DNA of 64,000 bases, taken from contig NZ_JAOVZU010000004.1 of the NCBI RefSeq assembly GCF_025717005.1, positions 1-64,000 of the forward strand, given 5' to 3'. This stretch comes from Actinotalea endophytica. GTDB lineage: Bacteria; Actinomycetota; Actinomycetes; Actinomycetales; Cellulomonadaceae. Every line of letters begins with the position of its first letter. The stretch's first letter is position 1. The position numbers and the translations under genes were made by a program. Shown piece by piece: positions 19,110 through 26,757 of the stretch. Under the pieces are notes generated by a model. That model saw only the letters and a program-made list of their open reading frames with translations, did no database searches and was not told where the DNA came from.

Positions 19110-20071
19110 AGGTCCACCTCCTTGGACCGCAGGAAGCTGTTGAGCGGCAGGATGATCACCGCGACCAGGATGAACAGCACGACGTTGCCGGCGGTCGACA
19201 GACCGTAGAAGCCGGCCTGGTACTGCTTGTAGATCACCGACGCGATCGTGTCGCTCGCGAACCCGGGTCCGCCCCCGGTCATCGTCCAGATCAGGTCGAA
19301 CCGACGCAGACCGCCGATGAGCGACAGGATGATCACGGTGAACGTCGCCGGCCGGGCCAGCGGCAGCGTGATCCCCCAGAACTGCTTCCAGCCGCTCGCG
19401 CCGTCCACCTCCGCGGCCTCGTAGTACTCGCGCGGGATCGACATCAGACCGGCGATGTAGATCACCGTCGCCAGGCCGACACCGGCCCAGACGTCGGCGA
19501 TCCCCACCGAGAGCAGCGCCGTGGAGGGATTGCCGACCCAGTCCGGTCCGGTGATGCCGAACCAGGACAGGACCTCGTTCACGATGCCGGTGCGCGGGTT
19601 CAGCAACACACGCCAGGTGATGCCGACTGCCACGACGGAGACCAGCACCGGGAAGAACACGAGCGATCGCAGCAGGCCACGGCTACGGAGCGCCGAGGTG
19701 AGGACAACCGCGAAGATCATCCCGAGGACCACCTTCATGCCGCTGGTGAACGTCGCGTAGAAGAGCGTGTTCCACAGGCTCTGCCGAAGCTGCTGCTCGG
19801 AGAAGAACTGCTTGAAGTTGTCCAGCCCGATCCACTCGGACTCGAACAGCGTCCACCGGGTGAAGGCGAAGTAGAAGGAGACCACCGTCGGCACGACGAA
19901 GATGACGGTGTAGACGAGACCTGCGGGCGCGTAGAACCAGTACGAGTACGTCCGCATGGTCGTCTTGCGCAGGAACGAGGCGCGGCCGCGCGCCGGGCCG
20001 GGCCGGCCGGACCCCGTGGTGTCACGGGGGCCGGCCGACCTGGCTGTGCTCGGCCGGGAGCTGGTGCTCAC
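19106..20071 (-). CDS. Carbohydrate ABC transporter permease (MalF/UgpA family)
   Basis: The protein has 321 residues: a basic cytoplasmic N-terminus of about 45 residues, then six membrane segments. The EAA loop is IPREYYEAAEVDGASGWKQF. It is translationally coupled to the binding protein gene (four-base overlap) and to the MalG-type partner (four-base overlap), giving a tight binding protein-MalF-MalG unit. Substrate specificity is not readable from the sequence; context suggests plant rhamnosides. Confidence 0.92.
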   Translation of the reverse strand: MSTSSRPSTARSAGPRDTTGSGRPGPARGRASFLRKTTMRTYSYWFYAPAGLVYTVIFVVPTVVSFYFAFTRWTLFESEWIGLDNFKQFFSEQQLRQSLWNTLFYATFTSGMKVVLGMIFAVVLTSALRSRGLLRSLVFFPVLVSVVAVGITWRVLLNPRTGIVNEVLSWFGITGPDWVGNPSTALLSVGIADVWAGVGLATVIYIAGLMSIPREYYEAAEVDGASGWKQFWGITLPLARPATFTVIILSLIGGLRRFDLIWTMTGGGPGFASDTIASVIYKQYQAGFYGLSTAGNVVLFILVAVIILPLNSFLRSKEVDL

Positions 20072-21396
20072 CAGCCTTCGAGGCCGAGCTGCTTGGCCTG
20101 CTTGACGACGTCGGCGTCGTACTGCGCCGCACCGTCGGCCGCGGACGTCTGGCCACCCTCGACGGCAGTGGTGATCTGCTCGAGCGACGGGCCCTTGATC
20201 GGCGACAGGAACTCCAGCGCTGCGGAGTTGTTGCCGTCGATGTAGGCCTTGATGTCGTCGACGACCGGGTACGCGGAGTCCGGCGTGGTGACGCCGTTGA
20301 CCAGGGACGGCCCGGTCGGCGGGACGGCCTCGTACATCGCGGCGACGCCCTCGGGGGACGCGACGAACGCGACGAACTGCTCAGCCTCGGCGATGTGCTC
20401 GCTCGCGGCCGGGATGTACTGACCGCTCGGCATCCAGATCGTGCCGCACGCCTTGGCGGCGTCGTCACCCGGGATGCCGAAGAAGCCGATCTTCGCGCCG
20501 TCCTCGGCGCTCAGGCTGCCGACCGGGAAGGTGAGCTGCGGGTACTGCGCGGCGTCGCCGGCAGCCAGGGCAGCCATCGCCTGGTCGAAGGTCATCGAGC
20601 CGGCGTCGGAGTTCAGCCAGCCGTTCTCGTACGGCGCAGCGGTCTTCTCGAAGCCACGCAGCGCGACCGGGTCGTCGGCGTAGTTCACCTGGTTCGCGGT
20701 GTACTTCGTCGCCCAGTCCGGCTCGGCCGCGGCGACGTTGCAGAAGTCGCCGAGGACGAACAGCTGCGTGGTCCAGGTGTCGGCGAACGAACCGAGCACC
20801 GGCGTGATGCCGGCGGCCTTGATGACCTCGTTGTTCGCGGCGAACTCGTCCCAGGTCTTCGGGATCTCGAGCCCGAGGTCGGCGTAGACCTCCTTGTTGT
20901 AGAGGATGCCGCCGCCCATGGCGTCGCCCCACGGCGCGCCGTAGATCTTGCCGTCGACGGTGACCGACGGGAAGAAGGACTCGTTGGTGTTCGCGATCGC
21001 GTCGGTGCCGTCGAGCGGCACGAGCGTGTTGGCCGGGTCGAGCGCCGCGAGCAGCGAACCCGAGTTGTACCAGAACACGTCCTCCATCTCGCCGGTGGCG
21101 AGCTTGGTCTTCACGAGGTTGTCGCCGTCGCTACCACCCGGACGCGTGGTGGCCTTCACAGTGATGTTCGGGTACTTCGCCTCGAACGCCGCGATCACGG
21201 CGTCGACCTGGGGGAGGGTCGACTCGGCGTCGTCGGTGAGCAGCGTGATCTCGACCTGCTCCGCGCTCGAGCCTCCGTCGGAGCTGGACGACCCGTCCGA
21301 CCCGGAGCCGCCGCCGCTGGAGCTGCACGCCGAGACTGATGCGAGCGCGAGTGCTGCGACCGCCGCCCCCACGAATGTCAACCGGCTGGACCTCAT
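20068..21396 (-). CDS. Extracellular solute-binding lipoprotein for (rhamno-)oligosaccharides
   Basis: The protein has 442 residues. The N-terminus MRSSRLTFVGAAVAALALAS leads to a lipobox (VSACSS) and a Ser/Gly linker; the mature part is a family 1 (MalE-like) binding protein with VEITLLTDDAEST at its start. It would capture sugars outside the membrane and deliver them to the two permeases encoded next. It is the first gene of the operon, with GGAGG before the start, a TTGACG-N18-TAAGTT promoter and a palindromic TGAATCCATTCA just upstream. The LacI gene directly upstream is the likely controller. Confidence 0.92.
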   Translation of the reverse strand: MRSSRLTFVGAAVAALALASVSACSSSGGGSGSDGSSSSDGGSSAEQVEITLLTDDAESTLPQVDAVIAAFEAKYPNITVKATTRPGGSDGDNLVKTKLATGEMEDVFWYNSGSLLAALDPANTLVPLDGTDAIANTNESFFPSVTVDGKIYGAPWGDAMGGGILYNKEVYADLGLEIPKTWDEFAANNEVIKAAGITPVLGSFADTWTTQLFVLGDFCNVAAAEPDWATKYTANQVNYADDPVALRGFEKTAAPYENGWLNSDAGSMTFDQAMAALAAGDAAQYPQLTFPVGSLSAEDGAKIGFFGIPGDDAAKACGTIWMPSGQYIPAASEHIAEAEQFVAFVASPEGVAAMYEAVPPTGPSLVNGVTTPDSAYPVVDDIKAYIDGNNSAALEFLSPIKGPSLEQITTAVEGGQTSAADGAAQYDADVVKQAKQLGLEGW

Positions 21397-21433
21397 GGAT
21401 GGACCTCCTGGAACGTCGTTGTTCTCGGGACCT

Positions 21434-21489
21434 TGAATGGATTCATCGGCCCGGCTGCCAACTTAGGAGCCGGAGTTGTAGCGCGTCAA
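21434..21489 (-). promoter_or_regulatory. Promoter and palindrome upstream of the binding protein gene
   Basis: Read on the minus strand, TTGACG (21484-21489) and TAAGTT (21460-21465) are 18 bases apart. TGAAT-CC-ATTCA (21434-21445) follows, about 15 bases after the -10, a plausible repressor site. Its centre lacks the CG typical of LacI operators. Confidence 0.5.
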
Positions 21490-21557
21490 TGCCTATGGGG
21501 TAACAAACCGACAACGGGACGGACATCGGGTGGCGCCGACCCCTCGGAGGCATCCCG

Positions 21558-22586
21558 TCACGCCAGGCCGCCACGGTGCGCGACGCTCGACGCACGCACC
21601 ACGAGCTCGGGCTGGAAGACCACGTGCTCGACCGTCAGATCGGCACGGACCAGCAGGTCAGCGGCCGCCGACCCCATCTCGTGGGTGGGCTGGCGGACCG
21701 ATGTCAGCGGCACCGCGAGCTCGGACGCGATGTCGATGTCGTCGTAGCCGACCACCGCGACCCGGGTGAGCAGCTCGGCCCCGCCGACCCGCCGCAGGCA
21801 CCGCTGGACGCCCACCGCGACGAGGTCGTTGACGCAGAACACCGCCGACGGGACGCCGGTGTCGTCGAGGATGCGCTGCATCGCCTCGTCGCCACCGGCC
21901 GCGTCCAGCGAGCTGAGGAGCACCTCGACCACCACCTGCTCCGGGTCGAGGCCCGCCTCCCGCACCGCGCGGTCCACCCCGGCCCGCCGCCCGGCGCACT
22001 GCCGGATCGTGTGCGGGCCGTTCAGGAACACCAGCCGCTCGTGCCCCTGGGAGAGCAGGTGGCCCGCGGCCAGCGCGCCGCCCGCCTCGTCGTCGACCGC
22101 GACCGAGCAGAGCTCGGGCAGCGACGACGGCGCGTCCAGCACGACCATCCGGACCCCGCGGTCCTGCATCGCGAGGAGGGGTCCGAGGTCCGGACCGGTC
22201 GGCACGACGAGCATGCCGTGCACGCCGTGCTCCTCGAACAGCCGGAGGTACTTCTGCTCCCGCGCCGGGTCGTCGTCCGAGCTCGCCAGCATCAGGGTGT
22301 AGTCGTCCTGGGCGAGCCGGTCCTCGGCCCCGCGCGCGACGTCGGTGAAGAACGGGTTGCGGATGTCCAGCAGGATCGCGCCGACGGTGGAGATGCGCCC
22401 GGCGCGGAGCTCGCGAGCGCGACCGTTGCGGACGAAGTGCAGCTCCTCGATGGCCGCCATGACCTTCTCGCGGGTCGCCGGCGCCACGACCTCGGGCCGG
22501 TTGAGGACGTTCGACACCGTCCCGACCGCGACGCCGGCCAGCTTGGCGACGTCGACGACGGAGGCGCGGCGCGCTCGGGTGCTCAT
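21558..22586 (-). CDS. LacI-family transcriptional regulator 1
   Basis: The protein has 342 residues. An N-terminal LacI helix-turn-helix (VVDVAKLAGVAVGTVSNVLN, about residues 9-28) with hinge is followed by a periplasmic-binding-like sensor domain (about 62-340). The start at 22586 overlaps the stop of the upstream GH78 by four bases, so the two are co-translated. It sits between that rhamnosidase and the transport operon, and probably senses a rhamnoside or rhamnose and represses both. Longer readings upstream run antisense-like through the GH78 frame and were not used. Confidence 0.9.
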   Translation of the reverse strand: MSTRARRASVVDVAKLAGVAVGTVSNVLNRPEVVAPATREKVMAAIEELHFVRNGRARELRAGRISTVGAILLDIRNPFFTDVARGAEDRLAQDDYTLMLASSDDDPAREQKYLRLFEEHGVHGMLVVPTGPDLGPLLAMQDRGVRMVVLDAPSSLPELCSVAVDDEAGGALAAGHLLSQGHERLVFLNGPHTIRQCAGRRAGVDRAVREAGLDPEQVVVEVLLSSLDAAGGDEAMQRILDDTGVPSAVFCVNDLVAVGVQRCLRRVGGAELLTRVAVVGYDDIDIASELAVPLTSVRQPTHEMGSAAADLLVRADLTVEHVVFQPELVVRASSVAHRGGLA

Positions 22587-25432
22587 GACGTCATGCTCCC
22601 ATCCCCGGAACCACCTCCGGCGCGGCGCGCAGCGACCCCGGCGAGGGCCTCCTCGGCGGCCGCGAGCTGCCCGGGCGCGATCATCACCGCCGCCTGGCGC
22701 ACGGTGGTGTCCGAGCGCCACCGACCTCGGTCGGACCACCCGTCGGCCATCGCGTAGCCCGCGGTCCGCAACGCGTCGAGCAACGCCTCGCGGGCCTCGT
22801 CGTCGTCGATCACCTGCGACATCGGGGTGTCGAGGTCGACCGGGCGGACCGGGGCGGCGGGCTCGGGGAGGGCCTCGCTGAGGTCGTGCGTGCCCGACCC
22901 CAGCTCGGTGGACCGGCCGGAGGGCAGCACGACGTGCGCACGGCTGTTCGGCGGCACCGTGACCTGGAGGCGGAACGTCCCGTCGAGCCACCGCCAGGCC
23001 ACCTGCACCACGCCGTAGCCGGTGTCCAGGGACGCCGACGCCGCTCGCAGGCGTCCGCCCGGTCGGGGCGCGACCTCGACCGTGCGGTAGCCCGGCTCGG
23101 CGGGCGCGATGCCGCCGATCCGCCGGTGCATCCAGTCCGCGACCGCGCCGAGCGCGTAGTGGTTGAACGAGGTCATCTCGCCGGGGTTGATGGTGCCGTC
23201 CGGCAGCATCGAGTCCCAGCGCTCCCAGATCGTCGTGGCACCCATCGTCACCGGGTACAGCCAGGACGGGTTCTCGGTCTGCTGGAGCATGCGGTAGGCC
23301 TCGTCCAGGTGCCCCGTCACGGTGAGCGCGTCGAGCACGATCGGCGTTCCGACGAACCCCGTCCCGATCCGGTAGCCGTGCGAGCGCACCCACTCCGCGA
23401 GCCGCTCACCGACCCGCTCCCGCTGCTCGCCCCCGACCAGGCCGAACGCGATCGCGAGCGCGTAGCCGGTCGCGGCGTCGGACATCATCCGCCCGCCCGG
23501 GGTGACGTACGCGTCCCGGAAGGCGGCTCGCACGCGGGCTGCGAGGTCGGCGTACCGTGCGGCGCCGGCCGGGTCGCCGAGCTCGGCCATCGCGTCCGCG
23601 AGCAGCTGGGCCGAGTGCGCGAGGTACGCGGTCGCGACGATGTCGGGATCGCAGCGGGCCGCGCCGGGCGCGTCCGGCGGCGCGGCGGGGTCCAGCCAGT
23701 CGCCGAACTGCATGCCGCCGGTCCACAGCAGGTCCTCCCCCGCCGCGCGACGGATCGCCTCGACCCAGGCGACCATCGAGTCGAGCTGGCGCGCGAGGAC
23801 GTCGCGGTCGGCGTACCGGTGCCACAGCACGGTCGGCACCACGGTCGCCGCGTCGCCCCAGGCCGCGGCCGGCGGCGGTGTCGGCGACAGCACGTTGGGC
23901 ACGACGAACGGCACGACGCCGTCGACCTGGTCGGCGGCGAGGTCGCGCAGCCACGAGCCCAGGAAGGCCTGGGTGTCGTACAGGTAGCTGGCCGTCGGCG
24001 CGAAGACCTCGATGTCGCCGGTCCAGCCGAGCCGTTCGTCACGCTGCGGGCAGTCGGTCGGCACCGAGAGGAAGTTCCCGCGCATGCCCCACACCACGTT
24101 GGCGTGCAGCTGGTCGAGCAGCGCGTCGCCGGTGGCCAGGTGGCCGGTGCGCACCAGGTCGGAGTGCAGCACGACCGCCGTGACCGCGTCCGGGTCCACG
24201 TCGCCCGGCCACCCGTCGACCTGCGCGTAGCGGAACCCGTGGAACGTGAAGCCCGCCGAGAGGTGCTCGGTCTCGCCGGTGCCGGCGAGCACGAACGTGT
24301 CGGTCGCAGCGGCGTACCGCAGCGGCCGGGTGCCCAGCTCGCCGTGCTCGAGCACCTCCGCGTGCCGCACGGTCAGGGTGGTCCCGGCCGGTCCGGCGAC
24401 ACGCAGTCGCAGCCGGCCCACGAGGTTCTGGCCGAAGTCGAGGATCGTCGCGCCCGACGGGCTGGTGAGCACCTGGGCGACCGGGACCTCCTCGGTCTCG
24501 CGCACCGGCGGCGACCACGCCGGGACGAGCCGCTCCGGGTCGGCCGGGACCTCCACGACCGGCGCCGCAGCGGGCAGCGGGACGTCCGGGTCGAGCAGTG
24601 CGGCGTCGGCACGGCGGGAGTCGACCGTCTCACCCTGGTAGATGCTCGAGGAGAGCACCGGCCCCTCGACGGTCCCCTGCCAGTCGGGCCCGGTCGCCAC
24701 GACGGACACCGAGCCGTCGGCGTGCACCAGGCGCAGCTGCGCCGCGAAGGCGAGCGCGCCGGTCCAGCGCGGCCGGCCGTGGCCGGCGAAGCCGTAGCGC
24801 TCGCCGTACCACCCCTCGGCCACGGTGGCGCCGAGCACGGTCCGCGCCCCGGGTCGCAGCAGCCCGGTGACGTCGTAGGTCTGGAACGCGAGGCGCGTGT
24901 CGTAGCTGGTCCAGCCGGGTGTCATGACCTCGTCGCCGACCACCTGACCGCCGAGCGTCGCGACGTAGAGCCCGTGGGCGGTCGCCGAGAGCGTCGCGGA
25001 GACCACGTCCCCGGGCACCTCGATCACGGTGCGCAGGCGCATGGTCCCGCGCTCGCGGCGCGGCTGTGCCACACCGACGAACGGAGCCACCCAGTCCGAC
25101 GGGCCGAGCGGTCCGGTCCGGAGCTCGATCCAGGGCGACGGCTCCGAGCTCGAGCCGTCGACGCCGGTCACCGCGACCCGCACGTGCCCGGTCGCGTGGG
25201 CGTCGAGCGGGTCGAACGGCCACGGGACGCGCACCGACGCGGCGCCGTGCACGTGCTGCGTCTGCACGACCCCGGCGCGCCTGAGCTCGACGGTGGCCGA
25301 GGCCTGCTCCCAGTCCTGGATCTCGGTGCTCACCGACCAGGTCAGCGCGGGTCGTGCGGTGTGCAGGTGGCGCGGACGGCCGCGGTCTCCCGCCCAGAGC
25401 CGGTCCACGACCACGCTGAGAGCCCCGACCAT
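22583..25432 (-). CDS. Alpha-L-rhamnosidase, GH78 (long form)
   Basis: The protein has 949 residues and no signal peptide. An extra N-terminal beta-sandwich region (about 1-110, including WSVSTEIQDWEQASATVELR) precedes the rhamnosidase N domains (DFGQNLVGRLRL, TVRHAEVLEHGELG). The catalytic (alpha/alpha)6 barrel has CPQRDERLGWTGDIEVF and WERWDSMLPDGTINPGEM. A C-terminal beta domain and a tail of about 100 residues follow. The tail (VMSQVIDDDEAREALLDALR-like) resembles a small helical extension not present in the short GH78. The start at 25432 has GGGAGG in front. A LacI-type site lies 34-43 bases upstream. The LacI 1 gene overlaps its end. Confidence 0.92.
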   Translation of the reverse strand: MVGALSVVVDRLWAGDRGRPRHLHTARPALTWSVSTEIQDWEQASATVELRRAGVVQTQHVHGAASVRVPWPFDPLDAHATGHVRVAVTGVDGSSSEPSPWIELRTGPLGPSDWVAPFVGVAQPRRERGTMRLRTVIEVPGDVVSATLSATAHGLYVATLGGQVVGDEVMTPGWTSYDTRLAFQTYDVTGLLRPGARTVLGATVAEGWYGERYGFAGHGRPRWTGALAFAAQLRLVHADGSVSVVATGPDWQGTVEGPVLSSSIYQGETVDSRRADAALLDPDVPLPAAAPVVEVPADPERLVPAWSPPVRETEEVPVAQVLTSPSGATILDFGQNLVGRLRLRVAGPAGTTLTVRHAEVLEHGELGTRPLRYAAATDTFVLAGTGETEHLSAGFTFHGFRYAQVDGWPGDVDPDAVTAVVLHSDLVRTGHLATGDALLDQLHANVVWGMRGNFLSVPTDCPQRDERLGWTGDIEVFAPTASYLYDTQAFLGSWLRDLAADQVDGVVPFVVPNVLSPTPPPAAAWGDAATVVPTVLWHRYADRDVLARQLDSMVAWVEAIRRAAGEDLLWTGGMQFGDWLDPAAPPDAPGAARCDPDIVATAYLAHSAQLLADAMAELGDPAGAARYADLAARVRAAFRDAYVTPGGRMMSDAATGYALAIAFGLVGGEQRERVGERLAEWVRSHGYRIGTGFVGTPIVLDALTVTGHLDEAYRMLQQTENPSWLYPVTMGATTIWERWDSMLPDGTINPGEMTSFNHYALGAVADWMHRRIGGIAPAEPGYRTVEVAPRPGGRLRAASASLDTGYGVVQVAWRWLDGTFRLQVTVPPNSRAHVVLPSGRSTELGSGTHDLSEALPEPAAPVRPVDLDTPMSQVIDDDEAREALLDALRTAGYAMADGWSDRGRWRSDTTVRQAAVMIAPGQLAAAEEALAGVAARRAGGGSGDGSMTS

Positions 25433-25463
25433 CGATGCCTCCCTTGGAATCGCGTCGCGCGGT

Positions 25464-25481
25464 CCGAATCGTTTCATTCGG
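25464..25481. promoter_or_regulatory. LacI-type operator between GH78 2 and LacI 2
   Basis: CCGAAT-N6-ATTCGG is a perfect inverted repeat containing GAATCGTTTC (25466-25475), which fits GAA-N-CG-N-TTC. It sits in the 108-base divergent intergenic region and could control both genes. Confidence 0.55.
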
Positions 25482-25528
25482 ATCGGCGGGCCGCAAGACG
25501 TCCTGGCCGATCGGCGCCGTCCGGGGGC

Positions 25529-25534
25529 TACCCT
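25529..25534 (+). promoter_or_regulatory. -10 element of LacI 2, leaderless start
   Basis: TACCCT ends six bases before the GTG start at 25541, and no ribosome binding site is seen, so transcription probably starts at or next to the start codon. Confidence 0.4.
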
Positions 25535-25540
25535 CGCGGT

Positions 25541-26623
25541 GTGACCACGCGCCGCGCCGCTCCACCGCGCCCCAGAGGGCCGCGGCTGAGCGACGTCGCG
25601 GCCCACGCCGGGGTGTCGCCCGGCACCGTCTCGCACGTGCTCAACCACCCCCACAAGGTCCGCCCCGAGACCAAGGCCCGGGTGCTCGCCGCGATCGAGG
25701 AGCTCGGCTTCTCGCGCAACGGGATGGCGAGCGCACTGGCCCGCGGCGACACGCTCACGATCGGGCTGGTCGTGCCGTCGCTCGGCAACTCGCTGTTCGT
25801 GGACGTCGCGCGCGGCGCCCAGGCCGGCACGCGGGCGGCCGGCTACTACCTCAACCTCGCCACGGCGGACGACGACGAGGAGCTGTTCGGCGTGCACATG
25901 CGCCGGATGAACGAGGTGCGCGCCTCCGGCATGATCATCGCTCCGCTCAGCGCGCACCCCGACGGCGTCGCGCAGTCGCGCCGGGCCGGGTGCCCGGTCG
26001 TGGTGCTCAACCACGACGACGGCAACCCGAACGCCTGCCGGGTCCTGATCGACAACCGGCAGGTCGGCGTCGTCGCCGTGGAGCACATGGTCTCGCTGGG
26101 TCGTCGGCGGGTGTGGTTCGTGCACGCCGAGGACCACCGGCAACCGGTGGCCCTGCGCCTCGCCGGGGTCCGCGACGCGGCCGCCCGCCTGCCCCTCGGC
26201 GTGACGCTGGAGGAGGTGCCGGCCGAGTCGATCTGGGCCACGACCGGAACCGTGGTCGCGCGCCGGATCGCCGCCCTCCCGGCCGACGAACGGCCTGACG
26301 GCGTGATCGCCGTGACCGACGAGATCGGCATGGCGATCGTCAACGAGCTCACCGCCTCCGGCATCGACGTGCCGGGTGAGATCGCGGTGATGGGCTGCGA
26401 CCACAACTCCGCCGCCTGGGGCGCGGTCGTGCCGCTCACCTCGGTCTCGATGGAGGGCGAGGAGATGGGCCGCGAAGGCGCCCGGCTCCTGCTCGACGAG
26501 CTTCGCGCGGGGCCCGACCACGAGCACGAGACGGTTGTCCTCACCCCGCACCTGGCCCCTCGCGCGAGCACGGTCGGGCGCGCCGGCGCGGGCGTCGCGC
26601 TCGCCGGCGCCATCGACTTCTGA
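25541..26623 (+). CDS. LacI-family transcriptional regulator 2
   Basis: The protein has 360 residues. A short basic arm (TTRRAAPPRPRGPR) precedes the helix-turn-helix (LSDVAAHAGVSPGTVSHVLN) and a LacI sensor domain (about 70-345). GTG at 25541 is the first start that keeps the domain whole; the likely -10 is only six bases away, suggesting a leaderless mRNA. The gene diverges from the long GH78 and is followed by the secreted GH3 gene, whose two operators match this class of repressor. It is therefore a candidate local repressor of GH78 2 and GH3 1. Confidence 0.9.
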   Translation: MTTRRAAPPRPRGPRLSDVAAHAGVSPGTVSHVLNHPHKVRPETKARVLAAIEELGFSRNGMASALARGDTLTIGLVVPSLGNSLFVDVARGAQAGTRAAGYYLNLATADDDEELFGVHMRRMNEVRASGMIIAPLSAHPDGVAQSRRAGCPVVVLNHDDGNPNACRVLIDNRQVGVVAVEHMVSLGRRRVWFVHAEDHRQPVALRLAGVRDAAARLPLGVTLEEVPAESIWATTGTVVARRIAALPADERPDGVIAVTDEIGMAIVNELTASGIDVPGEIAVMGCDHNSAAWGAVVPLTSVSMEGEEMGREGARLLLDELRAGPDHEHETVVLTPHLAPRASTVGRAGAGVALAGAIDF

Positions 26624-26641
26624 TCGAAACACCCCCCTTGT

Positions 26642-26672
26642 CCGGCTCGGCGAGCCGGGACTAGGGTTTGTT
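26642..26672 (+). terminator. Intrinsic terminator after LacI 2
   Basis: CCGGCTCG-G-CGAGCCGG (26642-26658) forms a tight hairpin followed within ten bases by GGGTTTGTTT. It separates LacI 2 from the GH3 promoter. Confidence 0.6.
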
Positions 26673-26680
26673 TCACCCCA

Positions 26681-26723
26681 TTGAAACGCTTCATTTCGCG
26701 TCCGGTACGAATGAAGCGCTTCA
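26681..26723 (+). promoter_or_regulatory. GH3 1 promoter with twin LacI-type operators
   Basis: TTGAAA (26681-26686) is a possible -35 and TACGAA (26706-26711) a weak -10. TGAAACGCTTCA (26682-26693) overlaps the -35, and the perfect palindrome TGAAGCGCTTCA (26712-26723) follows the -10. The operator centres are 30 bases apart, about three helical turns, suggesting repressor binding to the same DNA face. Confidence 0.6.
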
Positions 26724-26757
26724 TGACGGCGATGTGGACTCAACGGAGAGGAACATC

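Noticed and set aside
22587-23393. N-terminal extension of LacI 1 to 611 residues
   Set aside because: The extension lies inside the GH78 gene in another frame and has no domain. The family helix-turn-helix begins right after the start at 22586.
25433-26743. N-terminal extension of the long GH78 to 1386 residues
   Set aside because: It would run through the divergent LacI 2 gene and the operator at 25464-25481. The start at 25432 has a good ribosome binding site.
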